DNA of 64,000 bases from Neisseria perflava (GCF_019334725.1 NZ_CP079818.1:1612001-1676000), one strand, 5' to 3'; counted from the first letter of the stretch, positions 40,994-50,578 are shown. Notes: generated by a model from the sequence alone, not told the origin. Numbers and translations: made by a program.

Positions 40994-42259
40994 ATGACCA
41001 CACCTAAACGCCGTCAGACACATCAAGTCAAAATTGACCACCTCATCATCGGCTCCGATGCGCCCGTTCTTGTCCAATCCATGACCAATACGGATACGGC
41101 AGATGCCGCAGCAACTGCCCGACAGGTCAAAGAATTGGGCGATGCCGGCTCGGAAATGGTACGCATCACGGTCAATACTCCTGAAGCGGCTTCTAAAGTA
41201 GCCGAAATCCGCAGCCGATTAGATGATATGGGCTACACCACTCCCCTGATTGGTGATTTCCATTTTAATGGCGAACGCTTATTGGCCGAATTTCCTGAGT
41301 GCGGCAAGGCCCTGTCTAAATACCGCATCAACCCTGGCAATGTCGGCAAAGGTGCAAAAGGCGATGAAAAATTTGCCTTTATGATTCGTACTGCCGCAGA
41401 AAACAATAAAGCTGTACGCATCGGTGTGAACTGGGGTTCGCTTGATCAAAGCCTTGCCAAGCGCATGATGGATGCCAACCTAGCTTCTGCTACACCGAAG
41501 CCGCCTGAAGAAATCATGAAAGAGGCTTTGATTGTTTCGGCGCTGGAATCGGCAGAAAAAGCCGTGGCTTTGGGCTTACCTGAAGACAAAATCATTTTGT
41601 CGTGCAAAGTCAGCGCCGTACAAGACTTGATTCAGGTTTACCGGGAATTAGGCAGCCGTTGCCGTTACCCGCTCCATCTCGGTCTGACTGAGGCTGGCAT
41701 GGGCAGCAAGGGCATTGTGGCTTCCACCGCAGCTCTGGCCGTATTATTGCAAGAAGGCATCGGCGACACCATTCGAATCTCCCTAACCCCCGAGCCCGGC
41801 AGTTCGCGCACTCAGGAAGTCATTGTCGGTCAGGAAATCCTGCAAACCATGGGCTTGCGTTCCTTCACACCAATGGTTACAGCCTGCCCAGGCTGCGGCC
41901 GTACCACCAGCACCGTATTCCAAGAATTGGCGCAAGACGTACAAAACTATTTACGCCAAAAAATGACTATTTGGCGCACTGAGTATCCAGGCGTTGAATC
42001 ATTGAACGTTGCCGTAATGGGTTGCGTAGTCAATGGCCCGGGCGAAAGCAAGCTTGCCGATATCGGTATCAGCCTGCCCGGTACAGGCGAAACTCCGATT
42101 GCACCGGTTTATGTAGACGGTGAACGCAAAGTGACCCTCAAAGGTGACAATATCGCTGCCGAGTTTTTACAAATCGTTGAAGATTATGTCAAAACCAACT
42201 ATTGCGAAGGTGGCGCAAAACGTAAGCAAAACCGTGTCATTCCAATTCAGTCTGCCTAA
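40994..42259 (+). CDS. ispG: 4-hydroxy-3-methylbut-2-en-1-yl diphosphate synthase
   Basis: IspG (GcpE) is the iron-sulphur enzyme of the MEP isoprenoid pathway. The 421 residues carry VQSMTNTDTADAAATARQV at the N-terminus and the three cluster Cys in ACPGCGRTT and GCVVNGPGES. ATG 40994 (MTTPKRRQTHQVKI) is the true start; an upstream alternative at 40946 lies in rodZ. It closes the ndk-to-ispG cluster. Confidence 0.97.
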   Translation: MTTPKRRQTHQVKIDHLIIGSDAPVLVQSMTNTDTADAAATARQVKELGDAGSEMVRITVNTPEAASKVAEIRSRLDDMGYTTPLIGDFHFNGERLLAEFPECGKALSKYRINPGNVGKGAKGDEKFAFMIRTAAENNKAVRIGVNWGSLDQSLAKRMMDANLASATPKPPEEIMKEALIVSALESAEKAVALGLPEDKIILSCKVSAVQDLIQVYRELGSRCRYPLHLGLTEAGMGSKGIVASTAALAVLLQEGIGDTIRISLTPEPGSSRTQEVIVGQEILQTMGLRSFTPMVTACPGCGRTTSTVFQELAQDVQNYLRQKMTIWRTEYPGVESLNVAVMGCVVNGPGESKLADIGISLPGTGETPIAPVYVDGERKVTLKGDNIAAEFLQIVEDYVKTNYCEGGAKRKQNRVIPIQSA

Positions 42260-42292
42260 AACATTATCAAGATAAAGAGGCCGTCTGAAAAT

Positions 42293-43138
42293 ATGTTGGG
42301 AAAACTGGATACTTGGCTGACTGAGCATCCCAAACGCAAGGATTTGCATGGTTGGCGACGCTTTATCGTTGAATTTTGGTTCTTCGGTTTGAAAGAAGCA
42401 CGAGCCTGCTTATTTGCAGGCTTGTTTTTCATTGCCATGTTCCTCATCCCAAAAACAGGCTGGTTAGGGATTTCGCGCTATGACCTGCTGCTGATTTTTG
42501 CCATCTCCGTACAAGCAGCCATGCTGTATTTCAAGCTGGAAACTTGGGATGAAGTGAAATCGATTACGCTGTTTCACTTGGTGGGCTTTGCTTTAGAATG
42601 GTTCAAAACCTCAGGTGATATCCAGTCTTGGAGCTATCCGGATGAGGCATACACCAAAATTGGCGGCGTACCGCTGTTTGCAGGCTTTATGTATGCCGCA
42701 GTCGGCAGCTATATCATTCAAGCATGGCGGCTGTTTGATCTCAAAATCAAAAGCCATCCGCCATATTGGTTGGGCACTTTGTGCGCACTGGCGATTTATA
42801 TCAATTTTTTCACTCATCACTATATCGGCGACTATCGCTGGTATCTCGCAGCCTTTGCTCTCGGCCTATACGCCCGGACGACAGTCTTGTACACGCCCTA
42901 TGACACTACTCGCAAAATGCCGCTCCTGCTCGCTTTTGTCCTGATTGGATTTTTCATTTGGCTGGCGGAAAATTTAGGAACTTTATTCGGTGTTTGGCGC
43001 TATCCCAACCAAATCGGCGCGTGGGCATCGGTACACATCAGCAAATGGAGCTCATGGGCTTTACTGGTAATGATGACTTTTACCATCGTTGCGAATTTAA
43101 AACACATTAAACATACCATCAGCGTATCGAAAGATTAA
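42293..43138 (+). CDS. DUF817 family membrane protein
   Basis: A 281-residue inner-membrane protein with about eight hydrophobic helices. FGLKEARACLFAGLFF near the N-terminus and SVQAAMLYFKLETWDE, LEWFKTSGDIQSWSYPDEAY and GDYRWYLAAFALGLYARTTV are the conserved blocks of DUF817. The many Trp and Tyr around GDIQSWSYP and the FTHHYIGDYR His pair suggest a binding site facing the membrane, but the function is unknown. An uptake sequence immediately precedes the start codon. Confidence 0.85.
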   Translation: MLGKLDTWLTEHPKRKDLHGWRRFIVEFWFFGLKEARACLFAGLFFIAMFLIPKTGWLGISRYDLLLIFAISVQAAMLYFKLETWDEVKSITLFHLVGFALEWFKTSGDIQSWSYPDEAYTKIGGVPLFAGFMYAAVGSYIIQAWRLFDLKIKSHPPYWLGTLCALAIYINFFTHHYIGDYRWYLAAFALGLYARTTVLYTPYDTTRKMPLLLAFVLIGFFIWLAENLGTLFGVWRYPNQIGAWASVHISKWSSWALLVMMTFTIVANLKHIKHTISVSKD

Positions 43139-43153
43139 TTGTTCAACATATAT

Positions 43154-43187
43154 AAAAAGGCCGTCTGAAACCTTCAGACTGCCTTTC
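43154..43187. terminator. Terminator between convergent DUF817 and OFA transporter genes
   Basis: AAAAGGCCGTCTGAA faces TTCAGACTGCCTTT; one base of the right arm differs from the uptake core, leaving one mismatch in the stem. T-rich on both exits. Confidence 0.7.
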
Positions 43188-43198
43188 ATTTTCAACAA

Positions 43199-44740
43199 TC
43201 AATTAAACAAACTTAAGGCTTTCACAAACACCATAATAACGCCGTAGCCCAAAGGAATGCAGACCAAAGCCCAGCGCCACCACACTCCGATACCGCCCGC
43301 TGATACTTTTTTACTAATCAGATAGGCATCGGATACAGCGGTTTCATCATCGGGATTGCGGCTATGTGCCGCTACTTTAATGTCTTTCTCGTGATGCTTT
43401 TCATGAACCGAGCGAACACTCAAGTTACACAGCAAACCGACAATCAACAAACCCGCCATGATGTACATGGTAATGCTATAAGCCTCGGCAGCCGGAACGC
43501 CGCTTTCAATTTGACTTTGGCGGATATAGTTAACCAATACCGGGCCAATAACGGCCGCAGTTGACCATGCCAGCAAAATCCTGCCGTGGATTGCGCCGAC
43601 TTGGTAAGTGCCGAACAAATCCTTCAAATACGCCGGAATCGCTGCGAAACCGCCGCCATACATGGAAATAATGACGCAGAAACCAATGACAAACAAAGCC
43701 TTGTTACCGCTCCCGCCAATAGACGGAATGGCAAAATACAACAGCGAGCCGAGCACAAAGAAAATGGTATAAGTGTTTTTACGGCCGATTTTATCGGACA
43801 CGCTGGACCACAAAAAGCGGCCGCCCATATTAAACAGGCTCAACAGACTCACAAAACCTGCCGCCGCGCCCGCACCAATTGCCGCTTGTTTTCCTACAGA
43901 TGCCTCGGAAAACAGCTCCTGAATCATGACGGAAGCCTGTCCCAACACACCAATACCGGCCGTCACATTCAAGCACAATACCCAAAACAAAAGCCAAAAT
44001 TGCGGCGTTTTCATGGCTTGTGAGACATTGACATGATTGCTGCTGACCAATTTGCTTTTGTTTTTCGGCGCAACATAACCTTTAGGTTTCCAGCCATCGG
44101 CAGGTACACGGATCGTAAACGCGCCAAACATCATCAACACCAAATAAAACAATCCTAAAACCACAAAAGTCTGCGCAACGCCAACCGAAGTTTCACTGGA
44201 GAAAAAACTCATCAGCGATACCGACAAAGGCGAAGCCAACATCGCGCCGCCGCCAAAACCCATAATCGCCAAGCCTGTCGCCATGCCCGGTTTATCGGGA
44301 AACCATTTCATCAATGTCGATACAGGCCCGATATAGCCCAAGCCCAAACCAATCCCGCCAATCACGCCGTTGCCCAAATAAAGCAAAAACAGATTGTGCG
44401 TATGGACGCCGATTGCCGACACAAAAAAGCCCAAGCTAAAGCAGCAGGCGGCAACAAACATTGCTTTACGCGGACCAACTCGCTCCATCCAAGTACCAAA
44501 CATGGCCGCAGACGCGCCCAACATCGCCAAGGCAATACTGAAAATCCAACCCACCGTGGTCAGCTTCCAATCTCCGGCAGCCGACTCAGTGATACCGATA
44601 AGCTTGGTTAAAGGCGCATTAAACACGGAATAAGCGTATATCTGCCCGATGGCAAGATGCACAGCCAAAGCAGCAGGCGGTACCAGCCAACGATTAAAGC
44701 CGGGTTTGGCAATGGTCGCCTCACGGTCTAAAAACTTCAT
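43199..44740 (-). CDS. OFA-type major facilitator (oxalate/formate antiporter-like)
   Basis: This inner-membrane transporter has 513 residues and 12 expected helices. The opening FNRWLVPPAALAVHLAIGQIYAYSVF, GGIGLGLGYIGPVSTLMKWFPDKPGMATGLAIMGFGGGA and MGGRFLWSSVSDKIGRKNTY are typical of the OFA group (OxlT, YhjX). A cytoplasmic C-terminal insert (EKHHEKDIKVAAHSRNPDD) precedes the final helix. Substrate is not evident; E. coli YhjX answers to pyruvate, so a monocarboxylate is plausible. Monocistronic. Confidence 0.85.
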   Translation of the reverse strand: MKFLDREATIAKPGFNRWLVPPAALAVHLAIGQIYAYSVFNAPLTKLIGITESAAGDWKLTTVGWIFSIALAMLGASAAMFGTWMERVGPRKAMFVAACCFSLGFFVSAIGVHTHNLFLLYLGNGVIGGIGLGLGYIGPVSTLMKWFPDKPGMATGLAIMGFGGGAMLASPLSVSLMSFFSSETSVGVAQTFVVLGLFYLVLMMFGAFTIRVPADGWKPKGYVAPKNKSKLVSSNHVNVSQAMKTPQFWLLFWVLCLNVTAGIGVLGQASVMIQELFSEASVGKQAAIGAGAAAGFVSLLSLFNMGGRFLWSSVSDKIGRKNTYTIFFVLGSLLYFAIPSIGGSGNKALFVIGFCVIISMYGGGFAAIPAYLKDLFGTYQVGAIHGRILLAWSTAAVIGPVLVNYIRQSQIESGVPAAEAYSITMYIMAGLLIVGLLCNLSVRSVHEKHHEKDIKVAAHSRNPDDETAVSDAYLISKKVSAGGIGVWWRWALVCIPLGYGVIMVFVKALSLFN

Positions 44741-44917
44741 AAAATCCTCTTATCTTATGTATGTCAAACGCTGATTCCATATCATGTGGAATCAAAAAAT
44801 TGTTAACAATATTGTAACATTAATCTCCCATTTTCCTTTTTGTCCGCTCCATGATAATTTTGCGCATCAGACAGAAAAAACATTCATCTAAACCATTTTC
44901 CTCATCCAATATCAACA

Positions 44918-44953
44918 AAAAGGCCGTCTGAAAATCTTTCAGACGGCCTTTTC
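44918..44953 (-). terminator. Terminator of sodB formed by paired uptake sequences
   Basis: AAAAGGCCGTCTGAAA and TTTCAGACGGCCTTTT with a 3-nt loop, 13 bp past the sodB stop on the minus strand. Confidence 0.8.
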
Positions 44954-44965
44954 ATTCATATCGTT

Positions 44966-45547
44966 TTATGCGGCGAAGCGTTTGGCAACTTCATCCCAGT
45001 TAACGATTTCCCAAAAACCTTTCAGGTAGTTAGGACGGCTGTTGCGGTAGTCGATGTAGTAGGCGTGTTCCCATACGTCGCAAGTCAACAGCGGAGTATT
45101 TTCAGTAGTCAGCGGAGTACCTGCATTGGAAGTAGAAACCAGATCCAATTCGCCGGCAGGTGTTTTCACCAACCATGCCCAACCGGAACCGAAAGTACCG
45201 GCCGCGCAGGCATTGAACGCTTCTTGGAATTTCTCGAAGCTGCCCCATTTGGCGTCGATGGCCGCAGCCAATTCACCGGCAGGTTTGCCTTGGCCTTTAG
45301 GGGTAAAGCCCAGCCAGTAGAAAGTGTGGTTCCAAGTTTGGGCAGCGTTGTTGAACATACCGCCGGAAGATTTTTTCACGATTTCTTCCAAAGGCATTTC
45401 TTCAAACTCAGTGCCTTTGATTTGATTGTTCAAATTGGTGATGTAGGTTTGATGGTGTTTGCCGTAGTGGAACTCCAAAGTTTCTTTGGTCAGATGTGGG
45501 GACAATGCGTCCAGTTCATAAGGCAGTTGTGGCAGCTTATGTTCCAT
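44966..45547 (-). CDS. sodB: Iron superoxide dismutase
   Basis: SodB turns superoxide into peroxide and oxygen. The 193 residues hold the four metal ligands: His in EFHYGKHHQTY, His in WNHTFYW, and Asp and His in DVWEHAYY. GGMFNNAAQTWNH with Gln after NNAA points to the iron type rather than manganese. CAGGAGCAC stands before ATG 45547. Monocistronic, divergent from dnaB. Confidence 0.96.
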   Translation of the reverse strand: MEHKLPQLPYELDALSPHLTKETLEFHYGKHHQTYITNLNNQIKGTEFEEMPLEEIVKKSSGGMFNNAAQTWNHTFYWLGFTPKGQGKPAGELAAAIDAKWGSFEKFQEAFNACAAGTFGSGWAWLVKTPAGELDLVSTSNAGTPLTTENTPLLTCDVWEHAYYIDYRNSRPNYLKGFWEIVNWDEVAKRFAA

Positions 45548-45701
45548 TTTTGTGCTCCTGATTGTTGATATTTATATTTTGGTAGTGTGCGTCGTCATAT
45601 TGACAACATGACTATTTTACCTGCTTTAGCCTAAACAAACCAATTGAACTTACACTGCGTTATAATAGCGGATTACAATTTTCCAGCCAGAGATGCCCGT
45701 C

Positions 45702-47108
45702 ATGAGCAATTATTCCGATATGCCGTCTGAAGACCGTGAAATCAGCGCATTATCCTTGCCGCCGCATTCCACAGAAGCGGAGCAATCCGTTTTGGGCGGC
45801 CTGATGCTGGAAAATTCTGCTTGGGACCGTATTGCCGATGTCGTTTCCGGCGAAGATTTCTACCGCCACGAACACCGCCTGATTTTTCGTGCCATTGCCA
45901 ACCTGATTAATGAAAGCCGCCCTGCCGACGTCATTACCGTTCAAGAAAGTTTGGAACGCAATGAAGAATTGGAAGCGGCAGGCGGATTCAACTATCTGAT
46001 TACGCTGGCGCAAAACACGCCATCCGCTGCCAATATCCGTCGCTACGCCGAAATCGTGCGCGAACGTTCCATCATGCGCCAGCTTGCCGAAGTCGGCACG
46101 GAAATTGCACGCAGCGCATACAATCCGCAAGGGCGCGATGCAGGCCAGCTTTTGGATGAGGCGGAAAACAAAGTATTCCAAATCGCCGAAAGTACAGCCA
46201 AATCCAAACAAGGCTTCCTTGAGATGCCCGACCTTCTGAAAGAAGTGGTCGAACGCATCGATATGCTTTATTCGCGCGACAATCCTGATGAAGTAACCGG
46301 CATATCGACAGGTTTTATCGACCTCGACAAAAAAACATCAGGCCTTCAACCGGGCGATTTGATTATCGTCGCAGGCCGTCCGTCTATGGGTAAAACTGCC
46401 TTTTCGATCAATATTGCGGAACACGTTGCCGTAGAAAACAAATTACCTGTCGCCGTATTCTCTATGGAGATGGGCGGTGCGCAGCTGGTTATGCGTATGC
46501 TGGGTTCAGTCGGACGTTTGGACCAAAGCGTTTTAAAAACCGGCAGATTGCAAGACGAACACTGGGGCCGTCTGAACGAAGCGGTCGTTAAACTCTCCGA
46601 TGCACCCATGTATATCGATGAAACGCCGGGCTTGACCGCGCTCGAACTCCGCGCCCGCGCCCGCCGTCTTGCTCGCCAGTTCAACGGCAAATTGGGTTTG
46701 ATCGTCATCGACTACCTGCAATTAATGTCAGGCTCCGGCCGTTCTGACAACCGTGCTTCCGAGCTTGGCGAAATTTCCCGCTCCCTCAAAGCATTGGCTA
46801 AAGAATTGCAAGTTCCCGTCATTGCCCTGTCGCAGTTGAGCCGTACAGTTGAGCAGCGTACTGACAAACGCCCGATGATGTCCGATTTGCGTGAATCCGG
46901 CGCAATCGAACAAGATGCCGACTTGATTATGTTCATGTATCGTGATGAATACTACAATTCAGAATCACCCGCAAAAGGCTTGGCGGAATGTATTATCGGC
47001 AAACACCGTAACGGTCCAGTCGGGAAAGTATTCCTCACTTGGATGGGTCAATTTACCAAATTTGATAATGCCGCCTATGTTCCAGAATCCATGTTGATGG
47101 AAGATTGA
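45702..47108 (+). CDS. dnaB: Replicative DNA helicase DnaB
   Basis: DnaB is the hexameric helicase at the replication fork. The 468 residues have an N-terminal helical domain starting LPPHSTEAEQSVLGGLMLEN, Walker A GRPSMGKTAF, Walker B LIVIDYLQLM, and FMYRDEYY near the C-terminus. No intein is present. I prefer ATG 45702 (MSNYSDMPSED), since AGAG lies about 10 bases before it; ATG 45693 is three codons upstream and sits right against that AGAG. The gene leads into the minor pilin operon, as in other Neisseria, with a 157-bp gap. Confidence 0.96.
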   Translation: MSNYSDMPSEDREISALSLPPHSTEAEQSVLGGLMLENSAWDRIADVVSGEDFYRHEHRLIFRAIANLINESRPADVITVQESLERNEELEAAGGFNYLITLAQNTPSAANIRRYAEIVRERSIMRQLAEVGTEIARSAYNPQGRDAGQLLDEAENKVFQIAESTAKSKQGFLEMPDLLKEVVERIDMLYSRDNPDEVTGISTGFIDLDKKTSGLQPGDLIIVAGRPSMGKTAFSINIAEHVAVENKLPVAVFSMEMGGAQLVMRMLGSVGRLDQSVLKTGRLQDEHWGRLNEAVVKLSDAPMYIDETPGLTALELRARARRLARQFNGKLGLIVIDYLQLMSGSGRSDNRASELGEISRSLKALAKELQVPVIALSQLSRTVEQRTDKRPMMSDLRESGAIEQDADLIMFMYRDEYYNSESPAKGLAECIIGKHRNGPVGKVFLTWMGQFTKFDNAAYVPESMLMED

Positions 47109-47265
47109 GACAGATTGTCTGAAAAACTAACCGAATTTCATATTTCATTAGTCACGCATTACAAAATCGTTTAAAATAAATCTAATAAAAGCAAAAGCAT
47201 TGCCGCAGGCAAGTGCAAAAGAGAAAACGTCAGTTACCCAACACATTACTACCAAAAAATCACTC

Positions 47266-47934
47266 ATGTATCAGACACAAAAAGGCTTCACCCTAATTGA
47301 GTTGCTGATTGTCATTACTATTGCAGCAGTAATGGCCGTCATCGCACTTCCCAATATGAATCAATGGATTGCCTCCAGACGTGCAGCATCGCAAGCAGAG
47401 CAAATTGCCAATCTGCTGCGCTTCGCGCGAAATGAGGCCGTCCGTCTCAATCTTCCCGTTTACATCTGCCCGGTCAAAATCAAATCCGATGGCTCGCCCA
47501 ATAATGGTTGCGATTCCAAATATGCCGGTAATGGTATGTTGGCCTACGCCGATAAAAACGGAGATTCCAACTATAAAAACGATACAGTCGATTTATCCGT
47601 CCGCTCCATTATTCTCAATGGAGGCACCGACAAAGTAGAATACAGCTTCGACTACATCCCTATCGGCAATGACCGTTCTGCCCTCTCTACTTCGGCTTCA
47701 AACGAAGTCTGGTGGAGGTTTCTTCCCAATGGTACATTTGGCCATTCGACCGATGGCAAGAATTATCAATTTTCAGACGGCCACATCAAAATCAGCCTGA
47801 CGGATAAATCCGCTACCGATGCTGAAACCAAGAAAGCCCGTGCTACCGTACTTTTAATCAATGGCAATGGGCATGTCGAAATCTGTGCTAAAAACGATGA
47901 GCGCAAAATGTGCGAATACACTTCCAAAAAATAA
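47266..47934 (+). CDS. pilH: Minor pilin PilH (FimT/GspH-like)
   Basis: PilH is one of the pilin-like proteins that prime type IV pilus assembly in the inner membrane. The 222 residues start MYQTQKG, cleaved by PilD before FTLIELLIVITIAAVMAVIALPNM, with Glu5 in place. A soluble domain follows, with VWWRFLPNGTFG, the GspH/FimT signature, and Cys pairs. Start ATG 47266 gives a normal 7-residue leader; a longer frame from 47200 has no ribosome binding site. First gene of pilHIJKX. Confidence 0.9.
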   Translation: MYQTQKGFTLIELLIVITIAAVMAVIALPNMNQWIASRRAASQAEQIANLLRFARNEAVRLNLPVYICPVKIKSDGSPNNGCDSKYAGNGMLAYADKNGDSNYKNDTVDLSVRSIILNGGTDKVEYSFDYIPIGNDRSALSTSASNEVWWRFLPNGTFGHSTDGKNYQFSDGHIKISLTDKSATDAETKKARATVLLINGNGHVEICAKNDERKMCEYTSKK

Positions 47935-47946
47935 CAACGGTATCTT

Positions 47947-48612
47947 ATGAACATTACTAATCCTACTCATCTCAGATCATTTAAAGGCCGTCTGAAAATG
48001 AGCTCATCAAGCTTTACCCCAGAACTTCAATCAGGTATGACCCTGATTGAAGTTTTGATTGCCATGTTTGTCCTTGCCATCGGTGTGCTGGCCCTTCTGG
48101 CTGTCCAACTGCGTACCGTATCCAACGTGCGCGAGTCTGAAAATCAAACCACCGTCGCCCAAATTACACAAAATCTAATCGAAGGCATGCTTATCAATCC
48201 GACGCTCTCTGAAGAAACCGATACTGCAGGCGACAAAACCTCCCGTTATAAAAAATCCTACGATACTTACATCACATCAAGCTCTGAACAGCTGAAAGAC
48301 TCAAAGCAAACTACGGAATTTAAAGACAAAATGACAAAAGCGCAACTTGCGCAAACTCAAATTGCACAGTTTAAAACCGATTTAGCCAAAGCCCTTCCCG
48401 AAGCCCAAGTCTTCTCGACCATCTGCAAAGACTCTTCCGGTGTAGAGCCGACTTACGAAAATGGGTTTAACGCAAAATGCGATGGCAAAGGCGACACGAC
48501 CATCGTGAAAGTTTTATGGTTGCAAGATGTCGAAGAAGAAAATAGCGCAAAAAATCTCAATAAATCGGGGCATCACGTTGTCTATACCTACCAATCACGC
48601 GTAAGAGACTAA
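47947..48612 (+). CDS. pilI: Minor pilin PilI (PilV/GspI-like)
   Basis: A prepilin with cleavage site ELQSG/MTLIEVLIAMFVLAIGVLALLAVQLRTV; Glu5 is present. It belongs to the GspI/PilV class that assembles with PilJ and PilK at the pilus tip. The start is uncertain. ATG 47947 gives a 30-residue leader that includes the in-frame translation (GRLK) of an uptake sequence at 47985-47996. ATG 47998, right after that uptake sequence, gives a 13-residue leader closer to family norm. The remainder has a Cys pair (CKDSS...NAKCDG). 12 bp separate it from pilH. Confidence 0.88.
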   Translation: MNITNPTHLRSFKGRLKMSSSSFTPELQSGMTLIEVLIAMFVLAIGVLALLAVQLRTVSNVRESENQTTVAQITQNLIEGMLINPTLSEETDTAGDKTSRYKKSYDTYITSSSEQLKDSKQTTEFKDKMTKAQLAQTQIAQFKTDLAKALPEAQVFSTICKDSSGVEPTYENGFNAKCDGKGDTTIVKVLWLQDVEEENSAKNLNKSGHHVVYTYQSRVRD

Positions 48613-48614
48613 CA

Positions 48615-49550
48615 ATGAACAATAAACGCTTACTCAACCATATTCCCAATAAAACCGCGATGCGCGGTTTCAGCATCCTTGAATTTCTGGTTGCCAGTCT
48701 GCTCAGTATGATCGTCTTAATGGCTGTCAGCTCCACCTACTTCACTGCACGCGGATTAAACAAATCTGCCAACTCCCGCATCGGTATCCAGCAAGATTTG
48801 CGCAACACCGCCAATATGATCGTCCGCGATGCGCGTATGGCAGGCAATTTCGGTTGCTTCAATATGTCGAATTCTCCCGCCTCTGCAGTAATAGAAGACA
48901 AAAGCTCGGATGAATACACATTGAAAACAGCTAGTGTGAATAAGCTGTTACCGGTTAAAGAAATCAATAAATTAGGCTATGCAGGTTTTGCTCAAACCGG
49001 CAAAGCCCTGCTGTTTCAATATGGAATCGACAAAGCAAACCCTGCTGCAAAAACTGCTATTGTTAGTAGCTGCTCAGGCATTGCAAAGCCTCAAACAGAA
49101 ATTAAAGATTTGGCGGCGGCAAAATTGGCTTTAAAAATTAACGACTCTGATCAAGACGGCAGTATCGCCATCATGAAACATGAAATGATTGCCTACGCTG
49201 TCGGCAAACTTGGCGAAGAGAGCGGTTTGTTCCGTTTCCAATTATCAAATGATGGCTCATGGAGTAATCCGCAGCTGTTGATTAAAGGCATTACAACCAT
49301 GGATATCCACTATATCTATGCAGAATGTCCTAATTCTGAAAATGCATCTGCCAGCGGAGTAAATACAGAATCATTTGATTACAAAAACGCATTGGATATC
49401 TCAGCTGAGGCTAAGTCTCCGGCTTCTATCCAAATCGTACTGAATAACGGCAGTATTGACCCATCAAAAGAACAAGACAATAAAGTCGATATCTATAATA
49501 TTAATGCCACTATCCGCGGAGGAAACGTATGCGCCGACCGATCACTCTAA
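48615..49550 (+). CDS. pilJ: Minor pilin PilJ (PilW/GspJ-like)
   Basis: A prepilin of 311 residues with leader MNNKRLLNHIPNKTAMRG before FSILEFLVASLLSMIVLMAV. It has Glu5 and the DLRNTANMIVRDARMAGNFGC segment typical of the PilW-like class (GspJ). The large C-terminal domain likely caps the PilI-PilK complex at the pilus tip. It starts 2 bp after the pilI stop, and its end overlaps the pilK start by 22 bp. Confidence 0.88.
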   Translation: MNNKRLLNHIPNKTAMRGFSILEFLVASLLSMIVLMAVSSTYFTARGLNKSANSRIGIQQDLRNTANMIVRDARMAGNFGCFNMSNSPASAVIEDKSSDEYTLKTASVNKLLPVKEINKLGYAGFAQTGKALLFQYGIDKANPAAKTAIVSSCSGIAKPQTEIKDLAAAKLALKINDSDQDGSIAIMKHEMIAYAVGKLGEESGLFRFQLSNDGSWSNPQLLIKGITTMDIHYIYAECPNSENASASGVNTESFDYKNALDISAEAKSPASIQIVLNNGSIDPSKEQDNKVDIYNINATIRGGNVCADRSL

Positions 49551-50074
49551 TCAAACCTGACCGGCAGCAGGGCTATGCTTTGTTTATCGTTTTAATGATG
49601 ATGGTCGTCATCGCCCTGCTCGTGGTCACAGCTACCCAGTCCTACAATACTGAACAGCGTATCAGCACCAACGATGCCGACCGCAAACTGACAACCACTT
49701 TGGCCGAAGCGGCATTGCGTGAAGGTGAAAATCAAATTTTTGATATTGAAGGGAAAAAGACTACTTTTACCGCAAAATGTGAAAAAGGTTTATGTTCCAC
49801 ACCAAATGTCAAATCCAATGGCGATTTTACTGAAGAAGGTAGCCCAACCGTAGATGCTTGGAAGCGTAAATGCGACAAAAGCCTGTGTATTGACACCAAT
49901 GGTACGGAATATCCTTTAGATAAAAAAAGCGGCATCGCAAACAATCCACGCTACATCATCGAATATTTAGGCAAAACTACCGAGGGTCGAATTACCTACC
50001 GCGTTACTGCCAAAGCATGGGGTAAGAATGCCAATACCCAAGTCGTCCTTCAGTCTTACGTTGCCAGCGAATAA
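49529..50074 (+). CDS. pilK: Minor pilin PilK (PilX/GspK-like)
   Basis: The 181-residue prepilin has leader MRRPITLIKPDRQQG before YALFIVLMMMVVIALLVVTATQSY. At position 5 of the mature protein there is Ile instead of Glu, as is usual for the GspK/PilK class that sits at the very tip and needs no Glu5 pairing. Three or four Cys (AKCEKGLCS, RKCDKSLC) could form disulphides. It overlaps pilJ, so translation is coupled. Confidence 0.88.
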   Translation: MRRPITLIKPDRQQGYALFIVLMMMVVIALLVVTATQSYNTEQRISTNDADRKLTTTLAEAALREGENQIFDIEGKKTTFTAKCEKGLCSTPNVKSNGDFTEEGSPTVDAWKRKCDKSLCIDTNGTEYPLDKKSGIANNPRYIIEYLGKTTEGRITYRVTAKAWGKNANTQVVLQSYVASE

Positions 50075-50078
50075 TAAA

Positions 50079-50567
50079 ATGAATACTACCTCTACCCAAC
50101 AACTAGGCTTTACGCTGGTTGAGATGATGATTGCCGTCGCCATCTTAGCCATTCTGAGCATCATTGCCATTCCCTCTTACAACCGCTACATTGAACGCGG
50201 CTACCAATCACAAGCGCATGCCGAGTTAGTTGCCATCAATTCTGCTTTTAAAACCCAGATGGTTAAAAATCCAAAGTGGAAAACTGATGAGATTAAAACC
50301 AAGTTGGATGACTTTATTTCCTCATATAAAGGCCATAAAGATTTGGCAGACAAATACCAATACTCTGCCGAAATGATTGATACCAATAAAAGCCGAGCCT
50401 ATCGTTTGAAAGCCATTCCCACAAAAACTGGCTACACCCTTTCCGTTTGGATGGATAGTTTGGGCAATGCTTACAAATGCACTGATATGGATTCTGCCAA
50501 AGATTTCAAAACCACAATGACCAATGGAAAAGGTTGCGAATCGGTTTCCAAAAAGAAATCTTCTTAG
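50079..50567 (+). CDS. pilX: Minor pilin PilX/PilL
   Basis: The protein has 162 residues, the same length I recall for meningococcal PilX, with leader MNTTSTQQLG before FTLVEMMIAVAILAILSIIAIPSYNRYIERGYQ. The C-terminal Cys pair (YKCTD...GKGCES) frames the D-region loop that in PilX drives fibre aggregation and adhesion; the gonococcal counterpart is called PilL. Start ATG 50079; an upstream alternative lies inside pilK. The D-region sequence decides pathogen-like function and cannot be judged by eye. Last gene of the operon, followed by a terminator. Confidence 0.85.
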   Translation: MNTTSTQQLGFTLVEMMIAVAILAILSIIAIPSYNRYIERGYQSQAHAELVAINSAFKTQMVKNPKWKTDEIKTKLDDFISSYKGHKDLADKYQYSAEMIDTNKSRAYRLKAIPTKTGYTLSVWMDSLGNAYKCTDMDSAKDFKTTMTNGKGCESVSKKKSS

Positions 50568-50578
50568 TCTGACAACCA

